DNA of 64,000 bases, from NCBI RefSeq assembly GCF_003234445.2, contig NZ_CP126269.1, forward strand, positions 3,410,001 to 3,474,000, read 5' to 3'. Made by a program: the position numbers and the translations under genes. The number at the start of each line of letters is the position of its first letter. Position 1 is the stretch's first letter. This document shows positions 1 to 9,985 of the stretch, piece after piece. The stretch is from Curtobacterium sp. MCLR17_036. Lineage in GTDB: Bacteria > Actinomycetota > Actinomycetes > Actinomycetales > Microbacteriaceae. The notes under the pieces were generated by a model that ran no database searches, was not told the origin of the DNA, and worked only from the letters and a program-made list of their open reading frames with translations.

Positions 1-94
1 CGGGGAAGCCGGCGCCGTGGTGGTGCCGCGCACCGCCGAAGCGCAGGCCGCGCGGGTGCTGGTGGGTGTCGTCGTGGTCGTGCATGGGTCGCAT
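1..94 (-). CDS. PadR-like transcriptional regulator, N-terminal fragment (cut by window edge)
   Basis: The first 31 codons of a minus-strand gene run off the left edge of the window. The ATG at 94 is preceded by a strong ribosome binding site (GGAAGGA, 107-101). The visible protein is rich in His, Asp, Gly and Arg (MRPMHDHDDTHQHPRG, later ARHHHGAGFP), which resembles the low-complexity His/Gly leader that precedes the winged helix in many actinobacterial PadR regulators. The inverted repeat upstream (172-191) suits an autoregulated repressor. The helix-turn-helix itself is outside the window, so the family call is an inference. Confidence 0.45.
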   Translation of the reverse strand, partial: MRPMHDHDDTHQHPRGLRFGGARHHHGAGFP

Positions 95-156
95 GGTGCG
101 TCCTTCCGTCGTGCTGGGTCGGCTCGCGATCGGTCTGGCGGGAACGCCTGCGTCGT

Positions 157-199
157 ATCGCGATGTCTCAACGATAGATCGGTAACTATCGCTTCGTCA
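157..199 (-). promoter_or_regulatory. Promoter and operator of the PadR-like gene
   Basis: Reading the minus strand, TTGACG (199-194) is followed about 18 nt later by TATCGT, a plausible -35/-10 pair. Between and over them lies the inverted repeat CGATAG-8 nt-CTATCG (172-177 and 186-191), and just downstream the palindrome ATCGCGAT (157-164). Overlap of a dyad with the core promoter is typical of an autorepressor site. No experiment supports it. Confidence 0.4.
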
Positions 200-254
200 A
201 GGGGTACGTCCGCACGGGCCGCTGTCGGTGGTGGCGGGCAGGATGGGACGGACC

Positions 255-3200
255 ATGACGGACGTCTTCGAGCGCTTCTCCCCCGCCACCGCCGAGTGGT
301 TCCGCGGCGCCTTCGACGCCCCCACTCCGGCGCAGGCCGGCGCGTGGGACGCCGTCTCCACGGGGCAGCACGCGCTCGTCATCGCCCCGACGGGCTCCGG
401 CAAGACCCTGGCGTCGTTCCTGTGGTCGATCGACCGGCTCATCAGCGCGACGGACCGTCCGCCGGCGAAGCAGCGCACACGCGTGCTCTACGTCTCCCCG
501 CTCAAGGCCCTCGGTGTCGACGTCGAACGCAACCTGCGCAGTCCCCTCGTCGGGATCACCCAGACCGCGCGGCGCCTCGGGCTCGAACCCCCGGACGTCA
601 CCGTCGGCGTCCGGAGCGGTGACACCCCGTCGTCCGACCGGCAGAAGCTGCTGCGACAGCCGCCGGACATCCTCATCACGACCCCCGAGTCCCTCTACCT
701 GATGCTCACGTCGCAGGCGCGCGAGACCCTGGTCAACGTGGACACCGTCATCGTCGACGAGGTCCACGCCGTCGCGTCGACGAAGCGCGGCGCCCACCTC
801 GCCGTCTCGTTGGAACGCCTCGACGACCTGCTCGAGAAGCCCGTGCAGCGCATCGGGCTGTCCGCGACCGTCCGCCCGGCAGAAGAGGTCGCCCGGTTCC
901 TCGGCGGCCGCGCCCCGGTGACGATCATCGCGCCGCCCGCGCAGAAGACCTTCGACCTGCGTGTGGTCGTGCCGGTCGACGACATGACCGAGCTCGGCGC
1001 ACCGCCGGTCGGCGCCGACGCCACCGACGCACCGACGAACGGCTCGATCTGGCCCCACGTCGAAGAACGCGTGGTCGACCTCATCGAGGAGCACCGGTCG
1101 ACCATCGTGTTCGCGAACTCGCGGCGGCTGGCCGAGCGGTTGACCGCGCGGCTCAACGAGATCCACGAAGAGCGCGTGCTCGCGGCCGCAGCACCGGCCG
1201 AGGCCGCAGCGTCCCTCGTGCCGGCGGGTGGTCCGGCGGCCGGCGGCGGCCGTCCGCAGTCCCCCGCGCGGACGTCGGCGCACGCCGTCGCCCCGCAACG
1301 GCCGCCCGCGCAGCTCGTCGGTGCGTCCGGGCAGACGGGCGGCGGCGGGTCCGACGCCACGGTGCCCGTGCTCGCCCGCGCCCACCACGGCTCGGTGTCG
1401 AAGGACCAGCGCGCCATCATCGAGGACGACCTGAAGTCCGGGCGACTGCGGTGCGTGGTCGCCACGAGCTCGCTCGAACTCGGCATCGACATGGGCGAGG
1501 TCGACCTCGTCGTGCAGGTCGAGGCGCCGCCGTCGGTCGCCAGCGGGCTGCAGCGCGTCGGCCGCGCCGGCCACCAGGTCGGCGAGATCTCCCGTGGCGT
1601 GCTGTTCCCGAAGCACCGCGCCGACCTCGTCAACAGCGCGGTCACCGTCGAGCGGATGGTCTCCGGACAGATCGAGTCGATCTCGGTGCCCGCCAACCCG
1701 CTCGACGTCCTCGCCCAGCACACCGTCGCGGCCGGGGCGATCGACACCGTCGACGTCGAGCACTGGTTCGACCTGGTCCGGCGCAGCGCCCCCTTCAGCG
1801 GACTCCCGCGCTCGGCGTTCGACGCGACGCTCGACCTGGTGACCGGCCGCTACCCGAGCGACGAGTTCGCCGAACTCCGCCCGCGCCTGGTCTGGGACCG
1901 CGTGCACGGCACCCTGACCGGCCGACCCGGGGCCCAGCGGCTCGCGGTGACGAGCGGCGGCACCATCCCCGACCGCGGCATGTTCGGGGTGTTCATGGTG
2001 GGCGAGAAGGCGTCGCGCGTCGGCGAGCTCGACGAGGAGATGGTCTACGAGTCCCGCGTCGGCGACGTCTTCGCACTCGGTGCGACGAGCTGGCGGATCG
2101 AGGAGATCACGCACGACCGCGTCATCGTCAGCCCCGCCTTCGGGCAGCCCGGTCGGGTGCCCTTCTGGAAGGGCGACGGCATCGGCCGCCCCGCCGAGCT
2201 CGGGCGTGCGACCGGGGCCTTCGTGCGCGAGGTCGAGGGCGCCTCGGACGACGACGCCCGCGCCCGGGTCGCAGCGGGCGGCCTCGACGAGCGCGCCGTC
2301 ACGAACCTGCTGACCTTCCTGCGCGACCAGCGCGCCGCCACCGGGCACGTGCCGAACGACACCACGCTCGTGGTCGAACGGTTCCGCGACGAACTCGGCG
2401 ACTGGCGGCTCATCCTGCACTCGCCGTACGGCATGCAGGTGCACGCACCGTGGGCGCTCGCGGTCGGTGCCCGGTTGCACGAGCGGCACGGCATCGACGG
2501 CGACGCCATGGCAGCCGACGACGGGATCGTCGTGCGGATCCCCGAGACCGACGCCGAACCCCCCGGTGCCGACCTGTTCGTGTTCGAGCGCGACGACCTC
2601 GAGGCCCTGGTCACCGACGAGGTCGGCGGCTCGGCGCTCTTCGCGGCCCGGTTCCGCGAGTGCGCGGCGCGGGCACTCCTGCTGCCGCGCCGGAACCCGG
2701 GGCAGCGGTCGCCGCTCTGGCAGCAGCGGCAGCGGGCGTCGCAGCTGCTCGAGGTCGCCCGGAAGTACCCGACGTTCCCGATCGTGCTCGAGACCGTGCG
2801 CGAGGTCCTGCAGGACGTGTACGACGTGCCGGCCCTGCTCGGCATCGCGGACGAGATCGCGGGCCGCCGCATCCGCCTGGTCGAGACCGAGACCGAGACC
2901 CCGTCGCCCTTCGCCCGGTCGATCCTGTTCGGGTACGTCGCGGCGTTCATGTACGAGGGCGACTCGCCCCTGGCCGAGCGTCGGGCCGCGGCGCTGTCGC
3001 TCGACTCCACCCTGCTCGGCGAGCTGCTCGGCCGCGCCGAACTGCGCGAGCTGCTCGACCCCGCCGTCATCGCGTCCGTCGAGCAGGACCTGCAGCGGCT
3101 CTCCCCCGACCGTCGCGCCCGCGACGCCGAGGGGCTCGTCGACGTGCTGCGCCTGGTCGGCGCGCTGGAGCTGTCCGAGGCCGTCGACCGCAGCTGGCTC

Positions 3201-5008
3201 GCCGACGCCCCGGACCGTGCGGCGGCCGAGACCGAGGTCCGCGGGGCCCTCACCGCCCTGGAACGCGACCGCCGCGTCCTGTCGTTCTCGCACGCCGGGT
3301 CGACCCGGTGGGCCGTGATCGAGGACGCCTCCCGACTCCGTGACGCCCTCGGCGTGCCCCTGCCCATCGGGGTGCCGACGGCGTTCGTGGAACCCGTCGC
3401 CGATCCCCTCGGCGACCTGATCGGCCGGTACGCCCGCTCGCACGGCCCCTTCTCGGCGCAGGACGCCGCGGGACGGCTCGGGCTCGGCATCGCCGTCGTG
3501 CAGGACACCCTGCGCCGACTCGTCGCCGACCGCCGGGTGGTCGAGGGCGAGTTCCGACCCGACCGCCAGGGCGCCGAGTGGTGCGACTCCGAGGTCCTCC
3601 GCCGGATCCGCACGAAGTCGCTCGCCGCCCTCCGTCACGAGGTCGAACCGGTCTCGCCGGACACGCTCGCCCGCTTCCTGCCGGCCTGGCAGCACGTGCA
3701 GGCCCCGGGCACCCGTGGCGGACTGCGCGGCGTCGACGGCGTGCTGCAGGTCGTCGACCAGCTCGCCGGCGTCGCGCTGCCGGCCAGCGCCTGGGAGACC
3801 CTGGTGCTGCCGACCCGTGTGACGGACTACTCGACGAGCATGCTCGACGAACTCACCGCCACGGGCGAGGTCCTCTGGTCCGGCGGCGGCACCCTGCCCG
3901 GCAACGACGGCTGGGTGCGGCTGCACCTGGCGGAGTCCGCGGCGACGACGCTCGCCGAGCCCTCCGGCGACGAGACGACCGAGCTGCAGCGCGACGTGCT
4001 CGGCGCCCTGGCCGGCGGCGGCGCGTACTTCTTCCGACAGCTCGGACAGGCCGTCGGCAGCACCGACGACAAGGCGCTGACCACCGCCCTGTGGGACCTC
4101 GTCTGGGCCGGGCAGATCACGAACGACACCTTCGCACCGCTCCGCGCCATGCTCGGCGGTGCGGCGAAGAGCACGAGCACGCCCCGGGCACGGGCCTACC
4201 GCGGCCGTCGCCGCCCGACCCTGCCGACGCAGTCCGGACCGCCGTCCGTCGGCGGCCGCTGGTCGCTGCTGCCCCTGGCCGAGTCCGACTCGACGCTGCG
4301 CGCCGCCGCGACCGCCGAGCAACTGCTCGAGCGCTACGGCGTCGTGACCGGGGGGCCGTGCAGGTCGAGGGGGTCCGGGGCGGGTTCGCCGGCGTCTACC
4401 GGGTGCTCTCCCGGTTCGAGGAGTCCGGCCGCGCCCGCCGCGGGTACTTCATCGAGGGACTCGGGGCTGCGCAGTTCGCGACCGGTCCGACCATCGACCG
4501 GCTGCGCACGTACGCCCGTGACCTCGACGACGACGAACGCACCGACCCGGACCGGAAGCGCGAGGCACTGACGCTCGCGGCGACCGACCCGGCGAACCCC
4601 TTCGGTGCGTCGCTGCCGTGGCCGACGGATGCGCCGACGGGCGACACCGGCGACACCGACGGCTCCGACGGCTCCGGCGGCCCCGGCGGCGCTGCGGGCG
4701 GGGACGACGGCGGGACGAAGGCTCGCGGTCACCGCCCCGGCCGCAAGGCCGGCGCCCTGGTGACGACGGTCGACGGTCGACTCGCGGTCTACGTCGAGCG
4801 CGGCGGCAAGTCCGTGCTGACGTTCACCGACGACCCCGCGGACCTGGCGGCGGCGGCCGCGTCGATCGCGACGACCGTGCGGACCGGGCTGCGGAAGCTC
4901 GCCGTCGAACGGGTCGACGGCGACTTCGTCCTCGAGACCCCGCTCGGCGGCGCACTGCGCGAAGCCGGGTTCACCGCCACCCCGCAGGGACTCCGGCTCC
5001 GTGCCTGA
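255..5008 (+). CDS. lhr: ATP-dependent helicase Lhr, interrupted by one apparent frameshift
   Basis: Lhr-family superfamily 2 helicase, a large 3'-5' translocase linked to DNA repair. In the first reading frame, from ATG 255, the Walker A motif APTGSGKT is at residues 44-51, the DEVH box at about 168-171, then motif III SATVRP and motif VI QRVGRAGHQVG. A Gly/Ala/Pro-rich insert (nt about 1180-1370) sits between motifs IV and V. The frame stays Lhr-like to about nt 4349 (LLERYGVVT), then turns to noise and stops at 4571. The matching continuation (GAVQVEGVRGGFAGVYRVL to GLRLRA) is in another frame and ends at 5008. Restoring one base at 4348-4355 gives one protein of about 1584 residues, the usual size. 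The last 8 nt overlap nei. It may be a sequencing error or a real mutation; if real, the last 200 or so residues are lost. Confidence 0.9.
4348..4355 (+). other. Frameshift site in lhr
   Basis: The run CC followed by six G lies exactly where the Lhr-like frame switches. Adding one C (or one G) before GCC restores T-R-G-A-V, as expected for the family. A homopolymer of this kind is a common place for base-calling errors. Confidence 0.75.
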
Positions 5009-5780
5009 GGGCGACACCGTCTACCGAGCGGCACGTCGGTTGCACACCGCGCTCGCGGGCAAGGTCCTGACCCGCAGCGACTTCCGTGTGCCCGCGTTCG
5101 CGACGGTCGACCTGGTCGGCCGGACCGTCGACGAGGTCGTGCCCCGCGGCAAGCACCTGCTCCACCGGATCGGTGACCTCACCGTGCACTCGCACCTCAA
5201 GATGGAGGGGCGGTGGGACGTCTACGCCCCCGGCGACCGCTGGCGACGACCGGCGCACCAGGCCCGCGCGGTCCTCGACGCCGCCGACGTCTCCACCGTC
5301 GGCTTCACGCTCGGCGTGCTCGAGATCGTGCCGCGCGACCGCGAGTCCGAGGTCGTCGGGCACCTCGGGCCGGACCTGCTCGGGCCCGACTGGGACCCCG
5401 ACCTGGCACGCGAGAACCTGCTGCGGGACCCGGCACGCCCGGTCGGACTCGCCCTGCTCGACCAGCGGGTGCTGGCCGGGCTCGGCAACGTGTACCGGAA
5501 CGAGCTCTGCTTCCTGCGCGGTGTGCTGCCGACACGCCCCGTGAGCGAGGTCCCCGACCCGGCGCGCACGATCACGCTCGCGAGCCGGCTCATCACGGCG
5601 AACCGCGACCGCAGCAACCGGGTGACCACCGGCGTCGACCGCCCCGGGCGGCGGTTCTGGGTCTACGGGCGGGCCGGCAAGCCGTGCCTGCGGTGCGGCA
5701 CCCCGGTCCGGCACGGCGAGCTCGGGGACTCGGAACTCACCCTGCGCGACACCTACTGGTGCCCGCGCTGCCAGACCTGA
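5001..5780 (+). CDS. nei: Endonuclease VIII / Fpg-Nei family DNA glycosylase
   Basis: 259 residues from GTG 5001. Bifunctional DNA glycosylase/AP lyase that removes oxidised bases. The processed N-terminus PEGDTVYR gives the catalytic Pro and Glu. The Nei core follows, and the C-terminal zinc finger is complete (CLRC ... YWCPRC). MPEGDTV resembles the Nei1/Nei2 group of actinobacteria more than Fpg (which starts PELPEVE). The start overlaps the end of lhr by 8 nt, so the two repair genes are probably co-transcribed and translationally coupled. Confidence 0.93.
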   Translation: MPEGDTVYRAARRLHTALAGKVLTRSDFRVPAFATVDLVGRTVDEVVPRGKHLLHRIGDLTVHSHLKMEGRWDVYAPGDRWRRPAHQARAVLDAADVSTVGFTLGVLEIVPRDRESEVVGHLGPDLLGPDWDPDLARENLLRDPARPVGLALLDQRVLAGLGNVYRNELCFLRGVLPTRPVSEVPDPARTITLASRLITANRDRSNRVTTGVDRPGRRFWVYGRAGKPCLRCGTPVRHGELGDSELTLRDTYWCPRCQT

Positions 5781-5799
5781 TGGCTGTGCGAACCGTGGC

Positions 5800-6297
5800 T
5801 CAGCGGTCGCTCGCCTCGACCACGCAGCTCTCGACCTGCTTCGCTGCCTCGGACTCGGCGCTGAAGTCGCTCGGGGCCGGCGAGGCCGACTCCGACTCGT
5901 CGGCGGTGGCGTCCTTCGCGGCCTGGTTCACCGCGTAGAGCGGACCGTCGAAGTCGTCGGACGTCGGGTCGCTCGTGGTCGCCCAGACGGTGACCTCGTC
6001 CTCGTTGGGGTCGTTGCTGTCCTCGGGCACGATCGTCGCGCCGAGGTACCAGCCGCCGTCGCCCTCCTGGACGTCGGCGAACTCCGTGGTGTCGTGCGGA
6101 CCGACGGCGGCGCCGATCGCGTCCGCGACCGCCCCCGAGGCCACTTCGCACTCGGCCGACTGCGACTTCTCCTCGGAACCGGGGACCTTGCCGACCGGGT
6201 TGATGTTCTGCGCGCCGCCGGGGTCACAGGCGGTGAGCAGGAGGGCAACGGTGGCGGCACCGATCAGCGCCGTGGCGGTCTTCGCTCGCATGTCCAT
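5800..6297 (-). CDS. Secreted lipoprotein of unknown function
   Basis: 165 residues. The N-terminus has charged residues (MDMRAK), a hydrophobic stretch and a lipobox LLTAC at about residues 20-24, so it should be lipid-anchored after cleavage at Cys. The mature part is acidic and has two further Cys (AECEVAS, and ESCVVEASDR at the end), perhaps a disulfide. No domain recognised. The start is supported by a TACCGT -10 element at 6310-6305, 7 nt before ATG, which suggests a leaderless message. Convergent with nei, with only a 19-nt gap. Confidence 0.8.
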   Translation of the reverse strand: MDMRAKTATALIGAATVALLLTACDPGGAQNINPVGKVPGSEEKSQSAECEVASGAVADAIGAAVGPHDTTEFADVQEGDGGWYLGATIVPEDSNDPNEDEVTVWATTSDPTSDDFDGPLYAVNQAAKDATADESESASPAPSDFSAESEAAKQVESCVVEASDR

Positions 6298-6366
6298 GCC
6301 GTGGACGGTAGGCGGCGGATCGTGCCCGGACGCTCAGGTGGTCCGCCGGGCGCGGTCGACCGGGGA

Positions 6367-7413
6367 TCAGGCGGGACGGAGGGCGGCCGGCCGCTCGACC
6401 AGCGGACGGCGGCGGAGTCCCGGGACGGTCAGCGCCGGCGGCTCGTACTGCTGGTCGAGCCGCGTGACGTCGGTGCCGGGCGGGACGATGGCGTCGATGC
6501 GGTCGAGGACATCGTCGGACAGGGTGACGTCCGCGCCTGCCAGCAGGTCGTCGAGCTGCTCCATCGACCGCGGGCCGATCAGGGCGCTCGTCACGCCGGG
6601 GTGCGCGGTCGCGAAGGCCAGTGCCAGGTGCGTCATCCGGATGCCGGTCTCCTCGGACAGCGCCACGACCTGCTCGATGACGTCGATGCGTCGTCCGTCC
6701 TGGTTGTGCCGGAACATCCCGACCCGGGCGAGGTCGCTCTGCTGGCCGCGACGGAAGCGGCCGGTCAGCATGCCGCCGGCGAGCGGACTCCACACCAGGG
6801 TGCCCATGCCGTAGCGCTGAGCGGTCGGCAGGACCTCGCGCTCGATGCCCCGGTTGAGGATCGAGTAGGTCGGCTGCTCGGTCCGGAAGCGCTCGAGACC
6901 CCGTCGCTCCGAGGTCCACTGCGCCTCGACCTGCATCGACGCCGGGAACTCCGACGTGCCGATCGCGCGGACCTTGCCGCTGCGGACGAGGTCGGTGAGC
7001 GCGGAGAGCGTCTCCTCGAGTTCGACCGTGTCGTCGGGACGGTGCGCCTGGTACAGGTCGATGTGGTCGGTCTGCAGGCGGCGGAGCGAGTCCTCGACGG
7101 CGGTGGTGATCCACCGGCGGGAGTTCCCCCGCCGGTTCGGGTCGTCGCCCATCGGACCGTTGAACTTCGTCGCGAGGACGACGTCGTCGCGACGGCCCTT
7201 GATCGCCTTGCCGACCAGGACCTCGGAACCACCCTGCGAGTAGCGGTCCGCGGTGTCGACGAGGTTGATGCCCGCATCGAGTGCGCGGTGGACGATCCGG
7301 ACGGAGTCCTGTTCGTCGCTGTTGCCGAAGGTGCCGTCGGTGCCGAGCATCATGGCGCCGAGGGCGAAGGGGCTCACCTGGATGCCGGTGCGGCCGAGGG
7401 TGCGGTACTGCAT
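6367..7413 (-). CDS. Aldo/keto reductase
   Basis: 348-residue NADPH-dependent oxidoreductase with a TIM-barrel fold. The catalytic tetrad is visible: Asp and Tyr in LVDTADRYSQGGSE, Lys in ATKFNGP, His in DLYQAHRPD. The N-terminus MQYRTLGRTGIQVSPFALG is typical of the YghZ/YdhF-like subgroup. GGAGG lies about 9 nt upstream of ATG 7413. Divergent from a TetR-family gene, with operator-like repeats between them, so it is probably that regulator's target. Substrate unknown. Confidence 0.9.
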   Translation of the reverse strand: MQYRTLGRTGIQVSPFALGAMMLGTDGTFGNSDEQDSVRIVHRALDAGINLVDTADRYSQGGSEVLVGKAIKGRRDDVVLATKFNGPMGDDPNRRGNSRRWITTAVEDSLRRLQTDHIDLYQAHRPDDTVELEETLSALTDLVRSGKVRAIGTSEFPASMQVEAQWTSERRGLERFRTEQPTYSILNRGIEREVLPTAQRYGMGTLVWSPLAGGMLTGRFRRGQQSDLARVGMFRHNQDGRRIDVIEQVVALSEETGIRMTHLALAFATAHPGVTSALIGPRSMEQLDDLLAGADVTLSDDVLDRIDAIVPPGTDVTRLDQQYEPPALTVPGLRRRPLVERPAALRPA

Positions 7414-7471
7414 GTGCGTTGCCTCCTGTCAGTGGCGTCCCGGGCGGCGGTGCCGTATCGTGGACCGAAGT

Positions 7472-7508
7472 GGAACGCTCTTCCGGAACTATACGGAACG
7501 TTGTTCCG
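7472..7508. promoter_or_regulatory. Divergent operator region between aldo/keto reductase and TetR gene
   Basis: Two dyads share the same half-site: CGGAAC-GTT-GTTCCG at 7494-7508 and GGAA-5 nt-TTCC at 7472-7484, joined by the palindrome TTCCGGAA (7481-7488). AT-richer words (ACTATAC) lie between them, as in a promoter. The arrangement fits binding of a TetR dimer that controls both directions. Confidence 0.5.
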
Positions 7509-7557
7509 CTTTTGCAAGACCCAGTCCCGCTCCCGTCCGCTCCGATCGGAGGACCCC

Positions 7558-8109
7558 GTGCGCGCCGATGCCCAGCGCAACGCCGATGCCCTGACCGACG
7601 CCGCCCGCACGGTGTTCGCCGAGCAGGGGGTCGACGCCCCCGCGAAGGTCATCGCCGACCGGGCCGGGGTCGGCGTCGGCACGCTCTACCGCCGTTTCCC
7701 GCAGCGGTCCGACCTCGTCGTCGCCGTGTTCCGACAGGCCGTCGAGGACTGCGCCACCGCCGCCGAGGAACTCCGGGCCGAGCACGAACCGGACGAGGCG
7801 CTCGCGCGCTGGCTCCAGCGCTTCACCGGCTTCGTCGCGACGAAGCGCGGGCTCGCAGCGGCCCTGCAGTCCGGCGACCCGGCGTTCGAAGGTCTGCACC
7901 CGTACTTCATCGGCCGACTCGGTGGCGCACTGACCGGGCTCCTCGACGACGCCGCCGCAGCCGGGACGGTCCGCGCCGACCTCGACGCGGAGCAGCTGCT
8001 CCGGGCTGCGGCGGACCTGTCGCACGGTGCGCCGACGGTCGAGCAGAGCCAGTTCCTCGTCGGGCTGCTCGTCGACGGCCTGCGCTGGCGCGCGACGTCC
8101 CCGGCCTGA
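7558..8109 (+). CDS. TetR/AcrR family transcriptional regulator
   Basis: 183 residues from GTG 7558, chosen because GGAGGA stands 4 nt upstream. The N-terminal helix-turn-helix reads AKVIADRAGVGVGTLYRRFPQRSDLV (residues about 29-54), the classic TetR pattern. The rest is a helical ligand and dimer domain. Divergent from the aldo/keto reductase; the intergenic dyads are its likely operator. Ligand unknown. Confidence 0.9.
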   Translation: MRADAQRNADALTDAARTVFAEQGVDAPAKVIADRAGVGVGTLYRRFPQRSDLVVAVFRQAVEDCATAAEELRAEHEPDEALARWLQRFTGFVATKRGLAAALQSGDPAFEGLHPYFIGRLGGALTGLLDDAAAAGTVRADLDAEQLLRAAADLSHGAPTVEQSQFLVGLLVDGLRWRATSPA

Positions 8110-8110
8110 C

Positions 8111-8128
8111 GGCGCCGGTACCGGTGCC
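8111..8128. terminator. Bidirectional terminator hairpin
   Basis: GGCGCCGGT and ACCGGTGCC form an 18-nt palindrome (one G-U pair) 1 nt after the TetR stop and 5 nt from the LysR-type gene stop, so it can end both converging transcripts. Confidence 0.5.
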
Positions 8129-8133
8129 GGATC

Positions 8134-9057
8134 TCAGCCGGGCAGGGGGTGCAGCCGCTGCGCCGCGACCGTCCGGACCGCCTCGGTCACGCGTTCGAGG
8201 AGCGGCGACGCCAGGTTCCACCGCTGCCACCAGAGCGCTACGTCCGCCCGTCGGCCCGGCGTGAGCTCGACCAGTTCGCCCCGGTCGAGGGCGTCGAGGC
8301 ACTGCGCCTCGGGCAGCATCCCCCATCCGAACCCGAGGGTGACCGCCCGAGCGAAGTCCGCGGAGGTCGGCACGAAGTGGCGCGGCCCCCGCGGGGCGTG
8401 CCCGAGGACCCGCCGCAGGTACCCCTGCTGCAGGTCGTCGGCGCGGTCGTAGTCGACGAGCGGCACGCGGTCCATCCGTTCGGCCGTGTGGTGCTCGGAC
8501 CCGAGGTCCGGCAGGTACCGGGCCACGAAGGCCGGCGAGGCCACCGCGCGGTACCGGTCGACGCCGAGCGCCACCGACGAGCAGCCCTGCACGGGATCGG
8601 CCTCGGCGGTCACCGCCGCCATCACGGTGCCCGCCCGCAGGAGTTCGGCGGTGCGGTCCTGGTCCTCGCGGTGCAGGTCGAAGACGACCTCGGTGTCCGC
8701 GCGCACGAGGGCGAGCGCGTCGAGGAACCACGTGCCGAGGGTGTCGGCGTTCACGGCGAGCGGGATGGCGGGGACGTCCGGCGCGTCCGCGCCCGTGCCG
8801 ACCCCGAGCGCCCGGGCCGTCTCGTCGTCGAGCAGCCGCGCCTGCCGTGCGTGCCGGAGCACGACCTCGCCGTCGGCCGTCGGCGCGACCGGCGTGCTGC
8901 GTTGCAGGAGCACGCGCCCGAGCTGCTGCTCCATCGCCTTGATCCGCTGCGAGACGGCGGAGGGCGTGATCGCGAGGGCCCGCGCGGCGGCGTCGAGCGT
9001 GCCGTGGTCCACGGCGGCGAGGAGTGTCTCGAGGTGGTCGCGCTGCAGCCGTACCAT
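8134..9057 (-). CDS. LysR family regulator, ArgP/LysG type
   Basis: 307 residues from ATG 9057. N-terminal winged helix: LAAVDHGTLDAAARALAITPSAVSQRIKAMEQQLGRVLLQR, the ArgP/LysG (IciA) signature with QRIKAME. The effector domain follows. It is divergent from a lysE exporter, the same arrangement as lysG-lysE of Corynebacterium glutamicum, where lysine or arginine bound to LysG turns on export. Function inferred from family and context. Confidence 0.92.
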   Translation of the reverse strand: MVRLQRDHLETLLAAVDHGTLDAAARALAITPSAVSQRIKAMEQQLGRVLLQRSTPVAPTADGEVVLRHARQARLLDDETARALGVGTGADAPDVPAIPLAVNADTLGTWFLDALALVRADTEVVFDLHREDQDRTAELLRAGTVMAAVTAEADPVQGCSSVALGVDRYRAVASPAFVARYLPDLGSEHHTAERMDRVPLVDYDRADDLQQGYLRRVLGHAPRGPRHFVPTSADFARAVTLGFGWGMLPEAQCLDALDRGELVELTPGRRADVALWWQRWNLASPLLERVTEAVRTVAAQRLHPLPG

Positions 9058-9126
9058 GCAGGTGAGCTTACGGCACATCAGGAACGTGAGCTGTGCTGAT
9101 CCTCGGTCCTTCTCTATCGTCGGATC
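9058..9126. promoter_or_regulatory. lysG-lysE intergenic control region
   Basis: Only 69 nt separate the divergent genes. GTGAGC occurs twice (9062 and 9086), 24 nt apart, a possible LysR-type binding pair. TATCGT (9115-9120) is a likely -10 element for lysE, 6 nt before its GTG, so the lysE message may be leaderless. Confidence 0.4.
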
Positions 9127-9882
9127 GTGCTCGCTCTGCTCTCCGGTCTCGGTACCGGTCTCGCCCTCATCGTTGCGATCGGCGCGCAGAACACGTACCT
9201 GCTGCGGCTCGCGGTGGGGGCCGGCGCGCGGGTGGTGACCGCCGCGGTCGTGGTCTGCGCGGTCTCCGACGCCGTCCTCATCGTCGCCGGGGTCCTCGGG
9301 GTCGGGGCCGTGGTCGAACGGTTGCCGGCCGCCGTGGTGGTGATCCGGCTGCTGGGCGCCGCGTTCCTGCTGACCTACGGCGTCCTGGCGGCCCGGCGGG
9401 CGCTGCGCCCTGCGGACGCCGCGATGCGTGTGGACCCCGTCCCGGCGGCCACCCTCGGGCCGACGGTGCGAGCCCCCGCGGCACCGGGCGCCGGGATCGC
9501 GCCCGCCGACGGGCGTCGCGCCCCGACCCACCCGGGCGCGGTGCCCGCACGTGGGCGCGGTGCGACCGTCAGCGCGAACGACCGCGAGGTGACCGTGCGC
9601 GCGGCGGTGCTGACGATGCTCGTCTTCACGTGGGCGAACCCGCACGTGTACCTCGACACCCTGGTGTTCCTCGGGTCGGTCGCGAACCAGCAGGGACCGG
9701 CGGACCGCTGGTCGTGGACGGCCGGGGCGGTCACCGCGAGCTGCCTCTGGTTCGGCGCCCTCGGGTTCGGCGGGCGACTGCTCCGGCCGCTGTTCGCGCG
9801 GCCCGGGACCTGGCGGGTCTTCGACGCGCTCGTCGCCCTCGTGATGCTGACGTTCGGGGTGCTGCTGCTGCTCGGTGCCTAG
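9127..9882 (+). CDS. lysE: LysE family amino-acid exporter
   Basis: 251 residues from GTG 9127. Inner-membrane exporter of lysine/arginine or similar. The N-terminus GTGLALIVAIGAQNTYLLRL carries the LysE hallmark (GAQN). Three membrane segments are followed by a Pro/Ala/Arg-rich loop (residues about 95-155), then ANPHVYLDT and the last segments. The cytoplasmic loop is longer than in compact family members. Paired with the LysG-like regulator. Confidence 0.9.
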   Translation: MLALLSGLGTGLALIVAIGAQNTYLLRLAVGAGARVVTAAVVVCAVSDAVLIVAGVLGVGAVVERLPAAVVVIRLLGAAFLLTYGVLAARRALRPADAAMRVDPVPAATLGPTVRAPAAPGAGIAPADGRRAPTHPGAVPARGRGATVSANDREVTVRAAVLTMLVFTWANPHVYLDTLVFLGSVANQQGPADRWSWTAGAVTASCLWFGALGFGGRLLRPLFARPGTWRVFDALVALVMLTFGVLLLLGA

Positions 9883-9908
9883 CGGCCGACCGGACGGCGC
9901 CCCGGAAC

Positions 9909-9944
9909 GGACACAGCACCGTGGCGGACCACGGTGCTGTGTCC
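9909..9944. terminator. Perfect 16-bp hairpin, bidirectional terminator (family A repeat)
   Basis: Arms 9909-9924 and 9929-9944 pair perfectly over 16 bp with loop CGGA. The right arm runs into TCCGGAACCCGGTTCC. It lies between the converging lysE and APC permease genes. The right half resembles the hairpin at 38604-38663 (23 of 28 positions by eye). Confidence 0.75.
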
Positions 9945-9985
9945 GGAACCCGGTTCCGGAGGAGGACTCGGCGTGACGCCCGGCC

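Noticed and set aside
186..4322. Open frame of 1378 codons on the minus strand opposite lhr
   Set aside because: It is the antisense of a clear helicase gene. At over 70% G+C long antisense frames are common, and the predicted protein is a Gly/Arg/Val-rich string without motifs.
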